Shown piece after piece: positions 47,701 through 62,700 of a stretch of 64,000 bases of DNA. Below the pieces are notes generated by a model. That model did no database searches, was not told the DNA's origin, and was given only the letters and a program-made list of their open reading frames with translations. Each line of letters opens with the position of its first letter. Position 1 is the first letter of the stretch. The position numbers and the translations under genes were made by a program. The stretch is from Membranipora membranacea (lineage: Eukaryota > Bryozoa > Gymnolaemata > Cheilostomatida > Membraniporidae). The stretch covers positions 1,302,001 through 1,366,000 of the forward strand of contig OU612067.1 in assembly GCA_914767715.1 (NCBI GenBank). Reading direction: 5' to 3'.

Positions 47701-50700
47701 GTGTTGAAAAACACTTAAACTCATATATATATACTATTCTATTTAGCAGACAATAACATCCTGGACGAATGTTTTCCATAACGTGGCCGAGAAATTAAGA
47801 CAAAAGTTGGGGGAAAAAGAATGCACAAGAAGGCAGAGACTAACAGTTTGTAAAATATATGAAGCAAAAATGCCATTATAATGTCTCTGTGCAGTACTCC
47901 GTTTGATTTTGTTATGAAACCATTGATTCCAAAAGAATGATCTATAGAATAGAATATACAAGTTGTATTGTTACCACTGAGGATTTGAGAACTTTAATCA
48001 CTGACCTAACAGGTATCAGGATTATCCCGATAGAACAATAAGCATAATATAACGTACCATCAGAGAAGACAGGTTCACTCCCTCTCTTATATTTGAGTGA
48101 CATCATCTGAGCTTTAGTTAGTCCTAACATATCATCATCTACAGGTACAGCTGTAACGGTACAGATAGAAATGTATCATAGTCAGCACAACTGTACGAGA
48201 TTACCTACCTAACCTAGTCTGAGTAATTCATACCATAAAACCTCACTATAAAGTCACCAGACTTATAAGTCAACTGCTGTGTTTTCAAAAAAGATTTTTC
48301 GGTGTTCACAAGTCACCACACGCTGATATGTCAGTCACCATACACCTTAAACCACATTATGATCTATTTCAAAGTCATAGCCTCTGTGGTCAATCTTTAC
48401 GCTTACAAGTCACTATCTATGACCAACCAAAAGAATAACATGATTCAGGTATATGCAGCGACTACATGTATCATTTTATAAGTCACCTTCATTTATGAGT
48501 CTGGTGACTTTATTACAAGCTTTCACGGTACATTTATACTGTGATATACCCAATAAAATAACACAAAGGCAAATACTGCACTTTCTTCTAAAACAAATAA
48601 TTGATGACAAATTTGTTGGCTTAGAAGGAAATATGCGCCTCCAATGCTCCATTGTCAGATAAATACACCTATGCAATTATTAATGTGGTGTTACTTTAGC
48701 CTCGTCACGCCGCCACTGGTTTGACCTCTGACCGCGTGACAAGGCTAGTGTTACTTAGCTAGTTACCTTCTTCTGCTCTCAGTTCTGTGAGTATAGCCCG
48801 TATCCGCTCTCTCTCCCGACGTTTCGCCTCCTCCTGTTCTCGTACCTCCCTGTCGGCCTGCTCTTTGTCTTCTAGTTGTTTGGCCATCATCTCCAATTCT
48901 AACTGCTCCTGTCGTAACTTTTCTCTCACTGCTTGGCTACTCTTTACATGTTCTTCTAAACTTAGTCTTATGAACAGAAAAATATGGTACAAAGGCTATA
49001 AAATGGGATGGCTTGCCGGCAAACAAAAATCTAGCAGAATGTAGAACAAAACTCCAGATTAACCTTTGACTGAGTCAATGACCTCCTAACACAAGCAGTG
49101 CCATTGTTTTGATGTTTTTTGTAAATGCCATTAACCCAAAAGATTTGTAAAGTGCGTTACAGACAAAGAAAAAAAAAATGTTTAAAGTTTTTGGTAAGTC
49201 ATAATGGGGTAGAAAATTCCAGGACAGTTTCTTCATTTACCTGCGTGCTCTGAGCTCAGACTCTTCCTGGGCTATAGTCATAGCTCTCTCCTTCAGTTCG
49301 AGCTCCGCTATGGGTTTCAAAATTTGATAAATGTAGCATGTAAGCTTGCATCAAAAGTTTATATGCGAAAACTATGTAAGGAGCAGGCCTGGATAACACA
49401 TCTCAGATATGCTCCATGTCTATCTTCACAAAATTAGAGCCGCTGTCACAGCTAGAGAGCTGAATATGACCGGTAGTGTGCTTGTATGGGATCAACTGAA
49501 GAGTAAAGTTAGCAAAGCCTAATCCATCGAAAAGAAGTAATGCTGGGTCTGACGATTCTTAGCCAATGTGTTTCTTTTTTATCTCATTGGCTGTTGGGTC
49601 GTCTATCCAAACCCAACAGCCAATCAGATAAGAGCAAACGCGTTAACAGCTGACTGATAGATACTGACCCTGACGTTTTGCCTCCTCCTGTTTTTGTACC
49701 TCACTGTCGTCCTGATCTCTGTTGTCTAGTTGCTTAGCCATCATATCTAATTCTAACTGTTCCTGTCGTAACTTTTCTCTCACTAGCTGGCTACTCTTCA
49801 CATGTTCTTCTAGACTTAGCCTATTTACAGAAGATTGCTATGAAAAGATATGACTGGCCGACGTACGGAATCTCTGTATGCGGAACAAGATTTCGGTTGA
49901 ACTCACTTCTAACGAGATTGAGATTCAACTGAGTCAATGCCCCCTTATACGAGCAGTGCCATCGGACTGGTTTTCTGCAACTGTCATCAATGAACCTAAA
50001 GGTTTTTAAAATTACAGACGTTCTTTGTTTAGGGTGGTGTGGTATAATATTCCAGTACGGTCTGTATTTACCTGCGCGCTCTGAGCTCAGACTCTTCCTG
50101 CGCTATAGACATAGCTCTCTCCTTCAGTTTGTTTTTCTGATCGATAAAGGCAAAGTCATCATCATCTAGTCTGTTATAGAATCGATCTTCATAAAACGTC
50201 TCACTTATATTATCCTGAAACACTGAGAAAACATTTTATTTTAAAAAACCAAACTGTACATGAGCAGGATCTGTAGGAAGGGGCTGAGGATTTTGGGGGC
50301 CTTAAACTGTATGTTACCGTACTTTATACATCATTGCGCAATGATATATATCTGTTTTAGCCACTGTCAAATTTTCAAGAAATGGGTCTTTGACTTAGAT
50401 CTGGTTTGTGAACAAAGCTGACAATCAAAGATCATAAGCTGTTGAATTCAAATTTGCCTTCTTAACAAGATCAAGCGATGAATTACGAAAAACACTCATA
50501 CCAATGATTACCCAAATTTTGTTAACCATAAAGACGAGCTAGTCTCGGACACTGTAACGTCCTGAGTGGAAGCTATAAAATATACAAGCTTACTGGATGG
50601 ATTTAGTAGATTTGCCCTTATTCTCTGCTCATCAGCCACACGACGCTCCATCTCAAGCCGAGGATCCGTAAACGAGTCTGATAGAGGAGTACTCGCCTAT

Positions 50701-53700
50701 AATAAGAAACATCATGTTAAATTATAATAGATAAAAGCAGATAAGGTTTACTTAATATGGATCCGAGCTAAACAAATTCCACCAAAGATGATCCAATCTA
50801 ACGCTCTATCGTGGCTTACCGTAGATATTCTGGTTTGCTTAGGTGAGTAGTTATCTAGAGCTTTGTAGCTGTGTCTGGTTCCATCTTCTGCATCGGGATA
50901 CTCATACTCATAATCATCATCTACAGGAACCGCTGAGAGAGCAGAGAGAGAGATAGGATACAGAGACATAGGATACAGAGACATGGTCAGCCAGACATAA
51001 TTATGGTAAAAATGTGTGACTGTGGAATTGGACAGAGTTCATGTCTAAAAATTTGTTTTAAAAAAACAGAAAACCATATTCAGAGATAGTCTAACTAAGA
51101 GCTCAGATGTCTACAATACCATTAATAACACGCGCCGCAGCCGTCTGAGTACTTATTTAAGACCGTATCTGAGCTATCTGAGTGTATATCCTGAGCTATA
51201 GCTAACCTTCAGCGATGTCCTGCTCCGCTCTCTCCGCCCTCCTTCTCTCTATCTCTCTTCTCATTGTCTCATCACGCTTATTGGCAAATGAGTCTTTGGA
51301 GCCAAAAGACCCTGTTCCTTCATATGAATCGTCATCAACCGGCTCAGCTGATCAAAATATTTATAATAAATAGGCCATAGTCTTAGATATATCAGGACTT
51401 GATCGCATAGCAAAACTTAGTGCGGGTCGAAATGGCCTAAATTCATGTTAGAACACTTGAGATAAGCGCTACAATATTGAGCCACATATTATTAGAGATA
51501 ATCACTTAGACTTGTCCGTTGATAAATGGTTAGATGACCCTATTTCTCCAGGTCCAGCCCATTGGCCTCACTGTCAGAAAATGTATGATAAAAGGATGAG
51601 ATGGCTCTATGTGGGAGCCTCATATTTCAAACACCTCTATTTCGGTCTCAGTATTACAACATGTGTTGTCTCAGTAGAATAAAGACTCACCTTCTGCTGC
51701 CTCCTGTTCAGCCCTCAGACTCTCTTGTTGTTTTCTTTGTCGCTCAGCAAATAATCTTCTGTCCTCCTCTTCAACTCTTCTCCTCTCCTCAGCAGCTTCA
51801 GCGGACAGCTTACGTCTCTCTTCCTCTGCTAGTCTCAGTCTGTCTTCTTCTTCCTGTCTCTGCCTCTCATCTTCCCTCAACTTCTCCTCAGCCTCCTCCA
51901 GCTGTCTGCGCTCTTCTGCCAACCTTCTTTGCTCTGAGAGCTGCCTGAGATTTTCCTGCTCCATCCTTCTTCTCTCTTCTGACGCTTTCTGCTGCTGCAT
52001 CATTTCTAGTCTGGTGATGCTGGAGGCGTCGGAATTGAATGATCCTAATTCCTCATAATCTGTTTCATCTACTGGCTCAGCTGATCAAAATAGAAGGTTT
52101 TAAAAACACAACGATAAGTTCCATGTTTGAACATTCAATTGACATAATATCTTTAGCTGCAAGAAGGAACTTGTCATCACTCCTTCAGCTGTTCAGACCA
52201 GATCATATTGTTAACAAACTCACTTCTCTAAAAGTGAGTGGCAGGTCAGTGAAACCGTTCACACAAATATGTTATCTCCGAAAAATAACAAAAAATTACG
52301 CCAAGGGTTCAATTTTACCAACTCTGTCTCTTGTCAAAACAGTTTAGGCATAAATGGCAATAATATTGCTCAGGTGAGCCAACAAAAAGATCCGAAGTCT
52401 CTGAAGTGATGAGGAGTTGTGCTACCAAAGCTGGATAACCATAAATATAGATACCTATTGTGGCCTATTTTTCTTCCCCTAACTAAGTTATTACATCTCT
52501 TTGATTGTCTGTATGCTGGTTTTATTGTATAATGTTGCTCTTGGTTAAAGGGTCTGTCGGACTGTCCTATTAGAAAAGTTGATATATTACCCTAGTAAAT
52601 CAAATATTGTGAGTTCATAGGGCAAATAAAAATAATAAAAAAAAATTGTGGAAAATAGCAATTAGTTTTTTTGCAATTATTTTAGCAAGGATCAAAGTGC
52701 ATCATAGTGGTCAGGGGGAGGCAATAAATTGATCCCAATATTCAGACTTTGCAGCAGTTTTACTGCAATTAGGTTCACAGGCTGTTTTATTTCATATGCC
52801 CTAATGAATTTTCAGCCTGAGATCTTTAAAACCATACCAAGCATGACCTAGTAGGACTGTCACTTTAATATGAATGACTTTTGTCTTGTTAGAAATCAAA
52901 GAAAATAATGTCAATGTAATTTAATGTTAAATACTTTCGGTCCAGTAGAAGTTATGTTTTATGAACTTTTTTTCTCTTTTTCAGTCTTGCTCAGAACAAA
53001 CCATGAAGCACTCACCTTCTGCTGCTTCCTGCTCAGTCATCAGATCCTCCTGTTCTTTTCTACGTCTCTCCTCTTCTTCAACTCTTCTCCTCTCCTCAGC
53101 GGACAGCTTACGTCTCTGCTCTTCGGCTAGTCTCAATCTGTCTTCTTCCTCCTGTTTCTGCCTTTCGTCAGACAGTCTCCGCCTCCTCTCCTCATGTCTC
53201 CGCCTTTCATCAGAGAGTCTCCGCCTCTCCTCTTCCAGTCTCAAACTTTCCTCAGCTTCTTCAAGTCTCCTCCTCTCATCCGAGAGTCTTCTTTGCTCCT
53301 CAACAAGCTTCAATCTTGCTTCTTCTTCTTGTTTTTTCATCTCCTCAGATATTCGCCTTCTCTCCTCTTCTAGCCTCAAATTCTCCTCAACCTTCCTGCG
53401 TTCCTCTGAGAGTCTTCTCTGTTCTTCGACCAGCCTAAGTTTATCCTCTTCTTCCTGTCTTCGTCTCTCATCAGATAGTCTCCTCCTCTCCTCGTCTTTC
53501 CTCAGCTTCTCCTCAGCTTCTTCCAGCTTTATGCGCTCTTCTGATAACTTCCTTTCGTTAGAGAGTCTACGCCTCTCCTCTTCCTGTCTCAATCTCTCTT
53601 CAGCCTCTTCAAGTTTCCATCTCTCTTCAGAAAGTCTTCTGTGCTCCTCGTCATCGATCCTGTGAGCCTCCTCCTCCAGTCTGCGCTGCTCCTCTTCTTG

Positions 53701-56700
53701 AAGCCGACGCTCTTCCGATATCTTCCTTCGTCTTTCTTCTTCCTCTTCTAACGCCCGCTTCTTTTCTGACAATTTTCGTTTCAGCTCAGAAAGTCTCCTC
53801 CTCTCTGCTGCTTCCTCTTCTTCTCTGAGTTCAGCGAGGTGCTCCTCCTCATCTGATCAGTAATGTCATGAATGAGATACAAAGGATAGCGAAATAACAT
53901 CCCTATTATATGGACTTCATCTGCAACTCATAATGCATTGTACAATTCTCTTAATCCATGTTTCAATATTCGCACTCGCACTGACTTGTAATTTTAAGAT
54001 CAAAGCGAAAAAGGGTCATAATTTCTCAACTATAGTTACCATTCTGACATTATACTAACCAGCTCTGAGTTTTGCTAAAAGAGCTCTCTCCTCCCTCTCC
54101 TGTAATTCTCTCTCTAGTTTGTCTTGCTCCTTCCTAGAACGCTCTTCATCTGTAACAAACCAATCTTAGTAATGATCGCTAGTAATGATTGCTAGTAGTG
54201 ATCGGTAGTGAATGTCAGTTACGATTGCTTGTATCTCCAACTATTGCACAATGGGAAAAAGTCTTACCGGAAAGTTTACCACCAGTTAGTGATCGTGCTA
54301 ATAGCTCCATACTTGCTCTCTCTTCAACCCACGCTCCCTTTTGTATGTTCTATAATCAAGAAAAAGGTCAAAAACTATTAAATATTTCAGATTATTAAAA
54401 TGGATAAGGCCAAATACTCATCAAATTGTCCCAAGTTGGGCCATGAAGCTTACCACATTGGTGAACCAAGCTGGATTGTTGGATCAAATATGCACATTGA
54501 ACATAGAACTCTATGAGTGTATACTGTACACTGTCTACTGACAAGTTAGAATTTTAAATCGATCTGAGGGAACAAGATAACTAGTGATAGTGTGCCATAA
54601 GTTTTGCCACCTCTATGCAGCGCTAAACCATAGCAGTCATCAAAGAACTGAATCCATAACATGTTAGTTTAGATTAAGTTCTCATGCATGTATGAGCAAC
54701 TTTCTAAAGTGACTGATAGGGCAATGAGAAGCAAAACTTGTGACACAACTATAGTATTCTTGCTGACATGGTTTTGGTGTAGTTTTATGTTGGGTAAAGC
54801 TCTGATCAGACCAGCTTGGTTCAGCGCTGAATATGGTAAGCTCAGAACAAGTGTTGTTGCTCAGCTTTTGGGAGAAGATACCCAATCTGTAACTCAGCCT
54901 GTTTGAAGTTGAAGTGCAAATTATGTTCACTGAGACTATTGATATTTTGAGAGATTTAAAACGCGCCATGCTATACAACTTTGTAGGCCTCTTCAATAAT
55001 AACTAGATTAACAAAACTTGTTCTGCTTGTTTTGGCCAAACTTGGAACTTGCGTGAAAATGATGAAGTACAGACTCTCTCTGCTTTAGTTTTGTCCAGCT
55101 CTCTCGATGCCTTGCCCCACCTGATCTATGATGGCTGTCCCTCGACTTAATTTTAGAATGACTATCCTTTTGTTTATGGTGGATCTTAAGATTTGATTGA
55201 CTTGATTGAGTCCAAAATAAAGAAGAGCTCTCATTTTTTCTTATGTTGGAATTACTTTCTTGTTTTTTAATTGTCCGAGCACTTTCCTGTTTCCTCATAT
55301 TGGCCTGACTACTTTTAGGCTTCATGTGCTGATGGCTGTCATGGTGCCTTTTAAGATTTGATTCACTTTCCAAACCTTCAAGATGAGGGTCACTATTTTT
55401 CAATATGATAGTTTCATGACTATCTCGATGCCTCATTGTGGCTTGGCTGTCCTTTCTGAAGCTCAAATACGCAGTATCATAACCAGTACTAGCTGGACCT
55501 AGGTGGCTCTGATTACGAAACATCCCATAAGCTGTGTCATATCCTGAAGGCCCAGAATGTTTTAAGGTATTTGAATGGGCTGCTACTTGACTCTCCCTAC
55601 GAAATGAAAGAACGGCATCATCATAGCCTGTGACTCTTACAGGTCCGTCAAGTGTTGATACTGGGGGCTGTGATTTCGCCCGATGGCGCGGAACCTTTGA
55701 GGATGTGGATCTCCTCGTGTCGAATATCATAGAGTTTGCTCTGTGTCTCACGTTTCTAGGATTCACTTCTTCCAACGGAACATGACTCTGATAATCAATC
55801 TTCTTTGGTGCTGTAAAGAAATAAACCAACCTCAGGTCTGAGCAAAGACCATTTATTACAAAGTAGCTTCATTTGAACAGATATTATATAGGTAGCTTAT
55901 ACAAGTGTTCCAAATATTATGATAGCGCTTGTGTTGTTTGTACATATCCGTCCGATAAATGAACAGCTCCTGGTAAATTTTTCAAAATTACCCTTCAAAG
56001 TGTTCCATTTTAACTACAGGGAGAGAAAAAAAAGAAAAGATAACTCACCTTTACCAAAAGGTTGCTCATAGAATGTTTTGACTCCTTTCTCCAGCGGTCC
56101 CTCGTAGTACTCGTAGTATTTCTGTATGTACGGCTTCTGTTTCTCCTCCGCATTCACACTCACTGAAAAGGTTCCAAGCGTGGCGAAAATCAAGTCAATA
56201 TCAACATAATTGTATCTGAAATGTGCTAAATTACATAGATTTGACATTTTATGTTAATTGAAGGGCTTATTGCGCATCCTCAAAAACATGCCCTGTCCTT
56301 GTTGTCAGCATCATTTTCATTTCTTTAGAGTCGATAGATGCAAGGATATCTTTGTGTGACTTTCCAGTCATGTAACGACATGGTCAGATGAAGCAACACA
56401 CTGCAGGCATTCAATCCAGGAGACTCAATTATCCGATGAAATGTCAGATTTATACCCATTACCATTAATCCGATGAGCTGTCAGGTATTACCATTACGTT
56501 TATACCCGCAGCACATATAGTATATACCACATTGTCGTAGTAATGGTGTTCGATGACTATCACTAGTATTTATTCACGAGAAAAGAAAGCTCTGAGAAAG
56601 TTTTTTAAGCAGGGCGACAGACTAGGTCTTGATATTGGGGACCTAGATTCTGTCATATCAAAACGAACAAAGAACCTGGCCCTGCAGATAATACATGATG

Positions 56701-59700
56701 ACGAACATTTTTTTAAACAATTTTCTTGAGAAACTCCCCTCAGGCAGATATCGCAGCCTTAAATACAGAACTGCCTGGGGTAAAGACTCCTTCCTCAGAC
56801 ACTTGATTTTGATATTACAAGATATTTTTTAATCCACTAGAAGTCAGACTTAACTTTTGTTTATGTTTCCTTTTGGTATTTCCTACTCATGTAACAGTAT
56901 AAACACTCAATCTCGCAGCATACCTTATGTTTGTGACAAAATAAACCAACCAACAAACCATCCAACCAACCAACCAACCAACCAACCAACCATCCAACAT
57001 CCAATGAGCCAAGCATTGAATCAAGTTTTCGAAATCATCTTATTTCAGTTATACTCACCTCCGTGATGTTTGTACACCATATGTTGTCTGCGTGTCGGAA
57101 CAGCAGGTGCATCGTCTGTGTTAGGATTTACAAACGCCTCCTCATCATCCTCACCGAACACATCATCATATCCGCTGAATGTGTATCGATTCCAGGGCTT
57201 ACCTCTATAGTCTACATAAGCATGCCGGCCTGACTCGATATCCTAAAACACAGGGACTCAATATCAACAACAAGATTATCAAATGAGAGCTCAGCGACCA
57301 TCTTCATTTGGTCTTTCAAGTTGTGACAACAGACGTGTTACATCGGCAGCCTGACTAACCTCAATGTCAGTATATGGAGGTACTTAGCTCTGCTGTCGAT
57401 TATGTACCTGTATTTATAGATACTTACCTCAGCTAAGGAAAACATATCTGTATAAAGAGGTACTTACCTCGGCTGTTGGGTACATGTCTGTATATAAAGG
57501 GACTCACCTCGGCTGTTGGGTACATATCTGTATATAGAGGTGCATACCTCAGCTGTAGGGTACATGTCTGTATATAGAAGTACTTACCTCAGCTGTAGGG
57601 TACATGTCTGTATATAGAGGTACTTACCTCAGCTGTAGGGTACATGTCTGTATATAGAGGTACTTACCTCAGCTGTAGGGTACATGTCTGTATATAGAGG
57701 GACTTACCTCAGCTGTAGGGTACATGTCTGTATATAGAAGTACTTACCTCAGCTGTAGGGTACATGTCTGTATATAGAGGTACTTACCTCAGCTGTAGGG
57801 TACATGTCTGTATATAGAGGTACTTACCTCAGCTGTAGGGTACATGTCTGTATATAGAGGGACTTACCTCAGCTGTAGGGTACATATCTGTATATAGAAG
57901 TACTTACCTCAGCTGTAGGGTACATGTCTGTATATAGAGGGACTTGTGGGATCTTTTTTGTGTCTGCTGACGGATCCAGGGTTTGTCTCATCATATAACC
58001 CTGAGTCTGAGGTCTGTGATATCTCAGTGGGTCGTCAAATACCTCATCTCTGGGTATAGAGAAAGGATAAGTGAAGGGGAAAGTTGGCTGCTGAGAAACA
58101 AGGTCTCATGGTTTTTTTGAACAGATTTAAAAAAGAGAAGTTCTGTAATGCAATTGATAGGCCATTAACGATGTTACATCAGTATCTGTTATGATTTGAC
58201 AATTGTTTCCGGACATGGTGTCACATATTTGTTTGAAGGTTCTATACGTTACAGCTGAGAACAGGAAGTATATTAGAGTTGTTACAGCTGACATTACCTG
58301 GCCTGCTGTTGACGGACCCTTTTAGGTGTGTTCCACAGTGCATGTTCTCTTGGTGTTCTACTGATTGTGTCTGCCACTATTGGATATTTAGGTGGCATGT
58401 AGAATCCTTCAAACTCATCTACATGGGCAATGAATATTATTTTGATTTTATCATTGCTCAGTGATCATGCAGTGATTTATTGGTCAAGATATCTCATAAT
58501 GGTTTTGTATATTTTATTAATTCAACGATTTGTCAGGCAAATAGGACAAGTTATGACCTGGCCTGTGAATGAGGGCCAGAAACTAAGCTGAAAAATCAAT
58601 ACAGTTATTTTATCTATGTAAACATGTAATGTTGGCGAGAAGACTGCAATCTAATTGAATTAGACATACATACATATACAAAAGTTATATGTGTATGTTT
58701 GTAACTGACAGTGTTGAGTAAGTACAGTAATGATTGAGCACCTGGATCGGGAGTAGGTGTAACTTGCCTGGACCAGGAGTAGAGTAGGTGTAACGTACCT
58801 GGACCAGGAGTAGGTGTAACTTACCTGGACCAGGAGTAGGTGTAACTTACCTGGGCCGGGAGTAGGTGTAACTTACCTGAACCAGGAGTAGGTGTAACTT
58901 ACCTGGACCAGGAGTAGGTGTAACTTACCTGGACCAGGAGTAGGTGTAACTTATCTGGACCAGGAGTAGGTGTAACTTACCTGGACCAGGAGTAGGTGTA
59001 ACTTACCTGGACCGGGAGTAGGTGTAACATGCTGTAGATCCATCTTAGGATCCAGAGTCTCCCTGGTGTTCCAGTATTGGAGGATATGAGCTGTATCATC
59101 TACAGGTCCCTCGTTTATCTGACCTCGACCTCGGTTATATCTAATCAGGCGTATATTCTGTGAGGGGTCCAGTGTCTCCCCTGTATCCACCCTCCTAACC
59201 GATGGTATATCGTAGTTATACATTGGACTCTTATCACCTGGAGCATAATAAGCAATAAAACAGCCTGATCAACACACAGCTCAAGGATGATATTGCCATA
59301 TTAAATTAACGGTATAACAGGTATTCCCTTGAATGGGTCCTACCAACATAAAATACTCGACTTATAAACCTGAGAGACATCATTATGTTTAGCTTCAGTC
59401 AATTTGCTAATAGAAAAACTTTCTAAAACGTACTTCTGCACATATTTATATTTCTCAATCCTAGAAGTGGAAACCCATTATCATATGTAGTCATATTCAC
59501 GTATATTTTTTTCCTGTATTTGTATCGATTAGGTTCCGAAATCCTCTGATTTCAAATATATGGAAAATATGGTAGCCCGACTCACTAGTGACTTTATCTG
59601 TGTATACAGGAGTAGGTTGTGTTTGATCTGTTAATCCTCTAGTAGTTGGTATAGTACTAGTACCCACACTCCTCAGGATTTCTGTGTCCTTGTCATAACG

Positions 59701-62700
59701 AGGCTTTGATGTGGAGGTAACTCCAATCTACAATAGGAAATATGTGTGCCTTTGTAACTCAACACTGGCTGCATAATAGCATATATATACACTATTTTTT
59801 ATAGACGCTATTTTATTGGCAGACAATATCATGCTGGATTAATGTTTTCCATAATGTGCCGTTAAGCATAGCTTGTCTGTTTAGCAACTTTCATGGTCAG
59901 GTGTTTTATTCATCTTTGAACAAATTTAATATTCAAAAATAGCATGCCAAGGTCTTACTCGGTGTATAACCCCAGCTGATTGAAAATCCTAACCTGACAA
60001 CTTTACACCTAAGCACGTAATTGACAGTATTTACTGGTATTCATCATTGTTACTTATGCGTTATACCATTAAGCATTATAACTTGTTTACCATTTGTTGT
60101 GGTGAGATCGAGTCATGGAACTCATACTGAGTAGCCTGAGATGCTTGATACGGAGATCCTAAGTACTTCTCATCTCGTCCTGACCTCTGTGCGACCTTCG
60201 GCACCTTCTCATAGTCTAAGTTTTCATCTGGAGTGTATTCAACAGCGGAAGGGGCCTCCCAGTTATAACCCGCACCATCTTTCTCATAACCGGGTTCTCT
60301 CTGTAACACAATTAGGTCATAAATGCTGTGGTAGTGCTTTCACTTTCATCAATGTTGTGAGTGTTCAAGAAAACTTTCTAAAAATGATGGAATTCCATTT
60401 TGACAACACTGAAATGGAAAGCTTGCAGACGACACGTTTGGGGTTAGGATACACAGCACTAAAATGAAAATCTCGCTTGTTTGGTGATATGATACACAGT
60501 ACTTGTAGGCTATTTCTGATTGACTGACCCTGATGACACGTTTGATAGTGAGGTTATCAGGATTTTCTGGTTTGATCTCGTAGTCTTCTCTGAATGGTAG
60601 CTCGTGTAGACCCTCCTCATCGTACGAGTAGATAGCGTATGTTGGGTGTTTCTGATTCTGTAGGGGATGTGCGTACATCGATCTCCACTGAGCTGTCGGA
60701 TCTATAGAGGACCGACTTATCGCGTCACCGTATCTGTAATTTGTGACAGTGAGTCAATATTAAAAAACTACTAAGGGCTAGGGCATGTTAACAACATTCT
60801 ATGTGGATATGTTGACCTAGAACAAGTTTAATCCAACTGCCTGGTTTCCTGTTGCTCCCTCCCACTGGTCACGTCGCAGGCAAAGGGATCAAGAATTAAC
60901 TAACAAACCATTGGGTTTGTCTTGATAAATGCCAATGCCAACTGGTTGTACCTCGTGGCAAATCATGAAACTTATATTATTCTTTACACTTAATTGAAAG
61001 GGTGTGTAAACTATTGTACGCCATATTGCTCACAGGAATCGTAAAAGACCATTATGATAGACATGAATGTCCTTATTTTTAACATTAGAAATGGCTGTTT
61101 CTTGTCGATAATAAAATTATCTTAGACAATTTTAGAGGTAAAGAAAGTTGTGTTATAGACGAATGGAGACAACTCCGAAAATTGTGTGACATCATGAGGA
61201 AGGGTTACAAATTTAACCAGATATCTCAGCTCGTAGTTAATATTTCGGAAAAATAATTCCATATTTGGAATCTCCATACTTGATTACACATTATTTTATA
61301 GTCTGTTACACATCTCCTGCTATAAAAATCCAATTGTCCACCAATTGTCCACCTGGGAGCAGACAATTACCGCAAAGTGATAGTTGATTCTTGATCCCTT
61401 TGCCTGCGGCATGACCAGTAGATCGGGAGAAACTCTGAATGCAGGCAAATGGACCAAACTTAGAGATTTGACAAAGGTTCCATTCTCCCACATTTTGATT
61501 TGAGGTATTTGATTAATGACTTACGTCATGCTCTTCTTGTGTACCCTGGCTTGTTTGGCGGTCCACTCACTAAACCAAAGTTTGTTTTGATCTCTTGGTA
61601 CAAACTTTCCATCCTTGTAGTAAACTTCAGGCTTTCTCGGTCTCTCATACATATAAACCATACTGGAGTGTGGCACATGCCTAGTAGATGAAATTGTCTC
61701 CCCTGTATCTATTCTCCGCTTTTGTGCTTGTTCCTTGGGGACAGTACCTGAAGACAAAGGAGTAATACCATCAAAGTAAGTTCACTAAAAACTATCTAGT
61801 ATCTAGAAATTCTCTCCCGCAAACCAAGTGCAAATTATTATGAATTGAATGTATGGCTGTCTTAATAACCAAATAAACTTCGGAGATTCTGATTCAACTC
61901 AATGCTGTGCCTTGCCCCAATGCTCTGCACTCTGCAATATAGTGTTTATTGACTCTGAATTAGGTGCATATAGGTGCATTGCATATTATAAAAACTAGTT
62001 ATGGAACCTCATTGAAATTTATAAACGGTCAATAAAAATATCTAAGATGTACACACCATCATAATGAGTAGGTTCAGAGTTGGTGATTGCAGTAGGTGAT
62101 ATGTCCTTGACATTGCCTCTGTTGTGGAACATCGCCTGCTCTGGTGCATTAAAATCGGGGTAGCCGGCCTCAGCGTTCGGAACCTTACGGGCATTACGGA
62201 TACTGCTCTGAATCTGTTCAATCTACAGGTTAGAAATCCTAAATGTAGCCAACAGAAGGCAAGGCTGTGATTTTGATCAGTGCTTGGCAGAATTTAGAGG
62301 TGATTGTTTCAGCTGCGTTCCTTATCCCTTAGTTAGTTACCACGCTATCAGCATCAAATCACTCTCAATGAGGCAATACAGATACCTTGTTAATGATGTT
62401 TCATATCTTCTACCATTATTATCATTCTGAGCATGAAACACCATCAAGCTTAAAATAAGCGTAATTTGCAAACTGAATTGGTAGGAAAGATCAAGAAATG
62501 CCACATTTTTTTCTGTAAGATTATTTTCCATGTGCGACAGACTTAATCCAAATTGACGACATTTGTAAAAAGCTCCAAGTTCATTAGCTTACCCCTCCCT
62601 CTACATTGACAGATTCTTTAGGGGCATCAGTCTGTACACCCGCTGTGTGATGGAAGTATTCATGTTCGTTTTCTCGGGCTTTCCAGTTTTTGATCTTCCT

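Noticed and set aside
52961-53665. + strand Ser/Leu-rich frame of 234 codons
   Set aside because: Antisense of the Arg/Glu coiled-coil exon 53852-53016, which has consistent splice phases in the minus direction.
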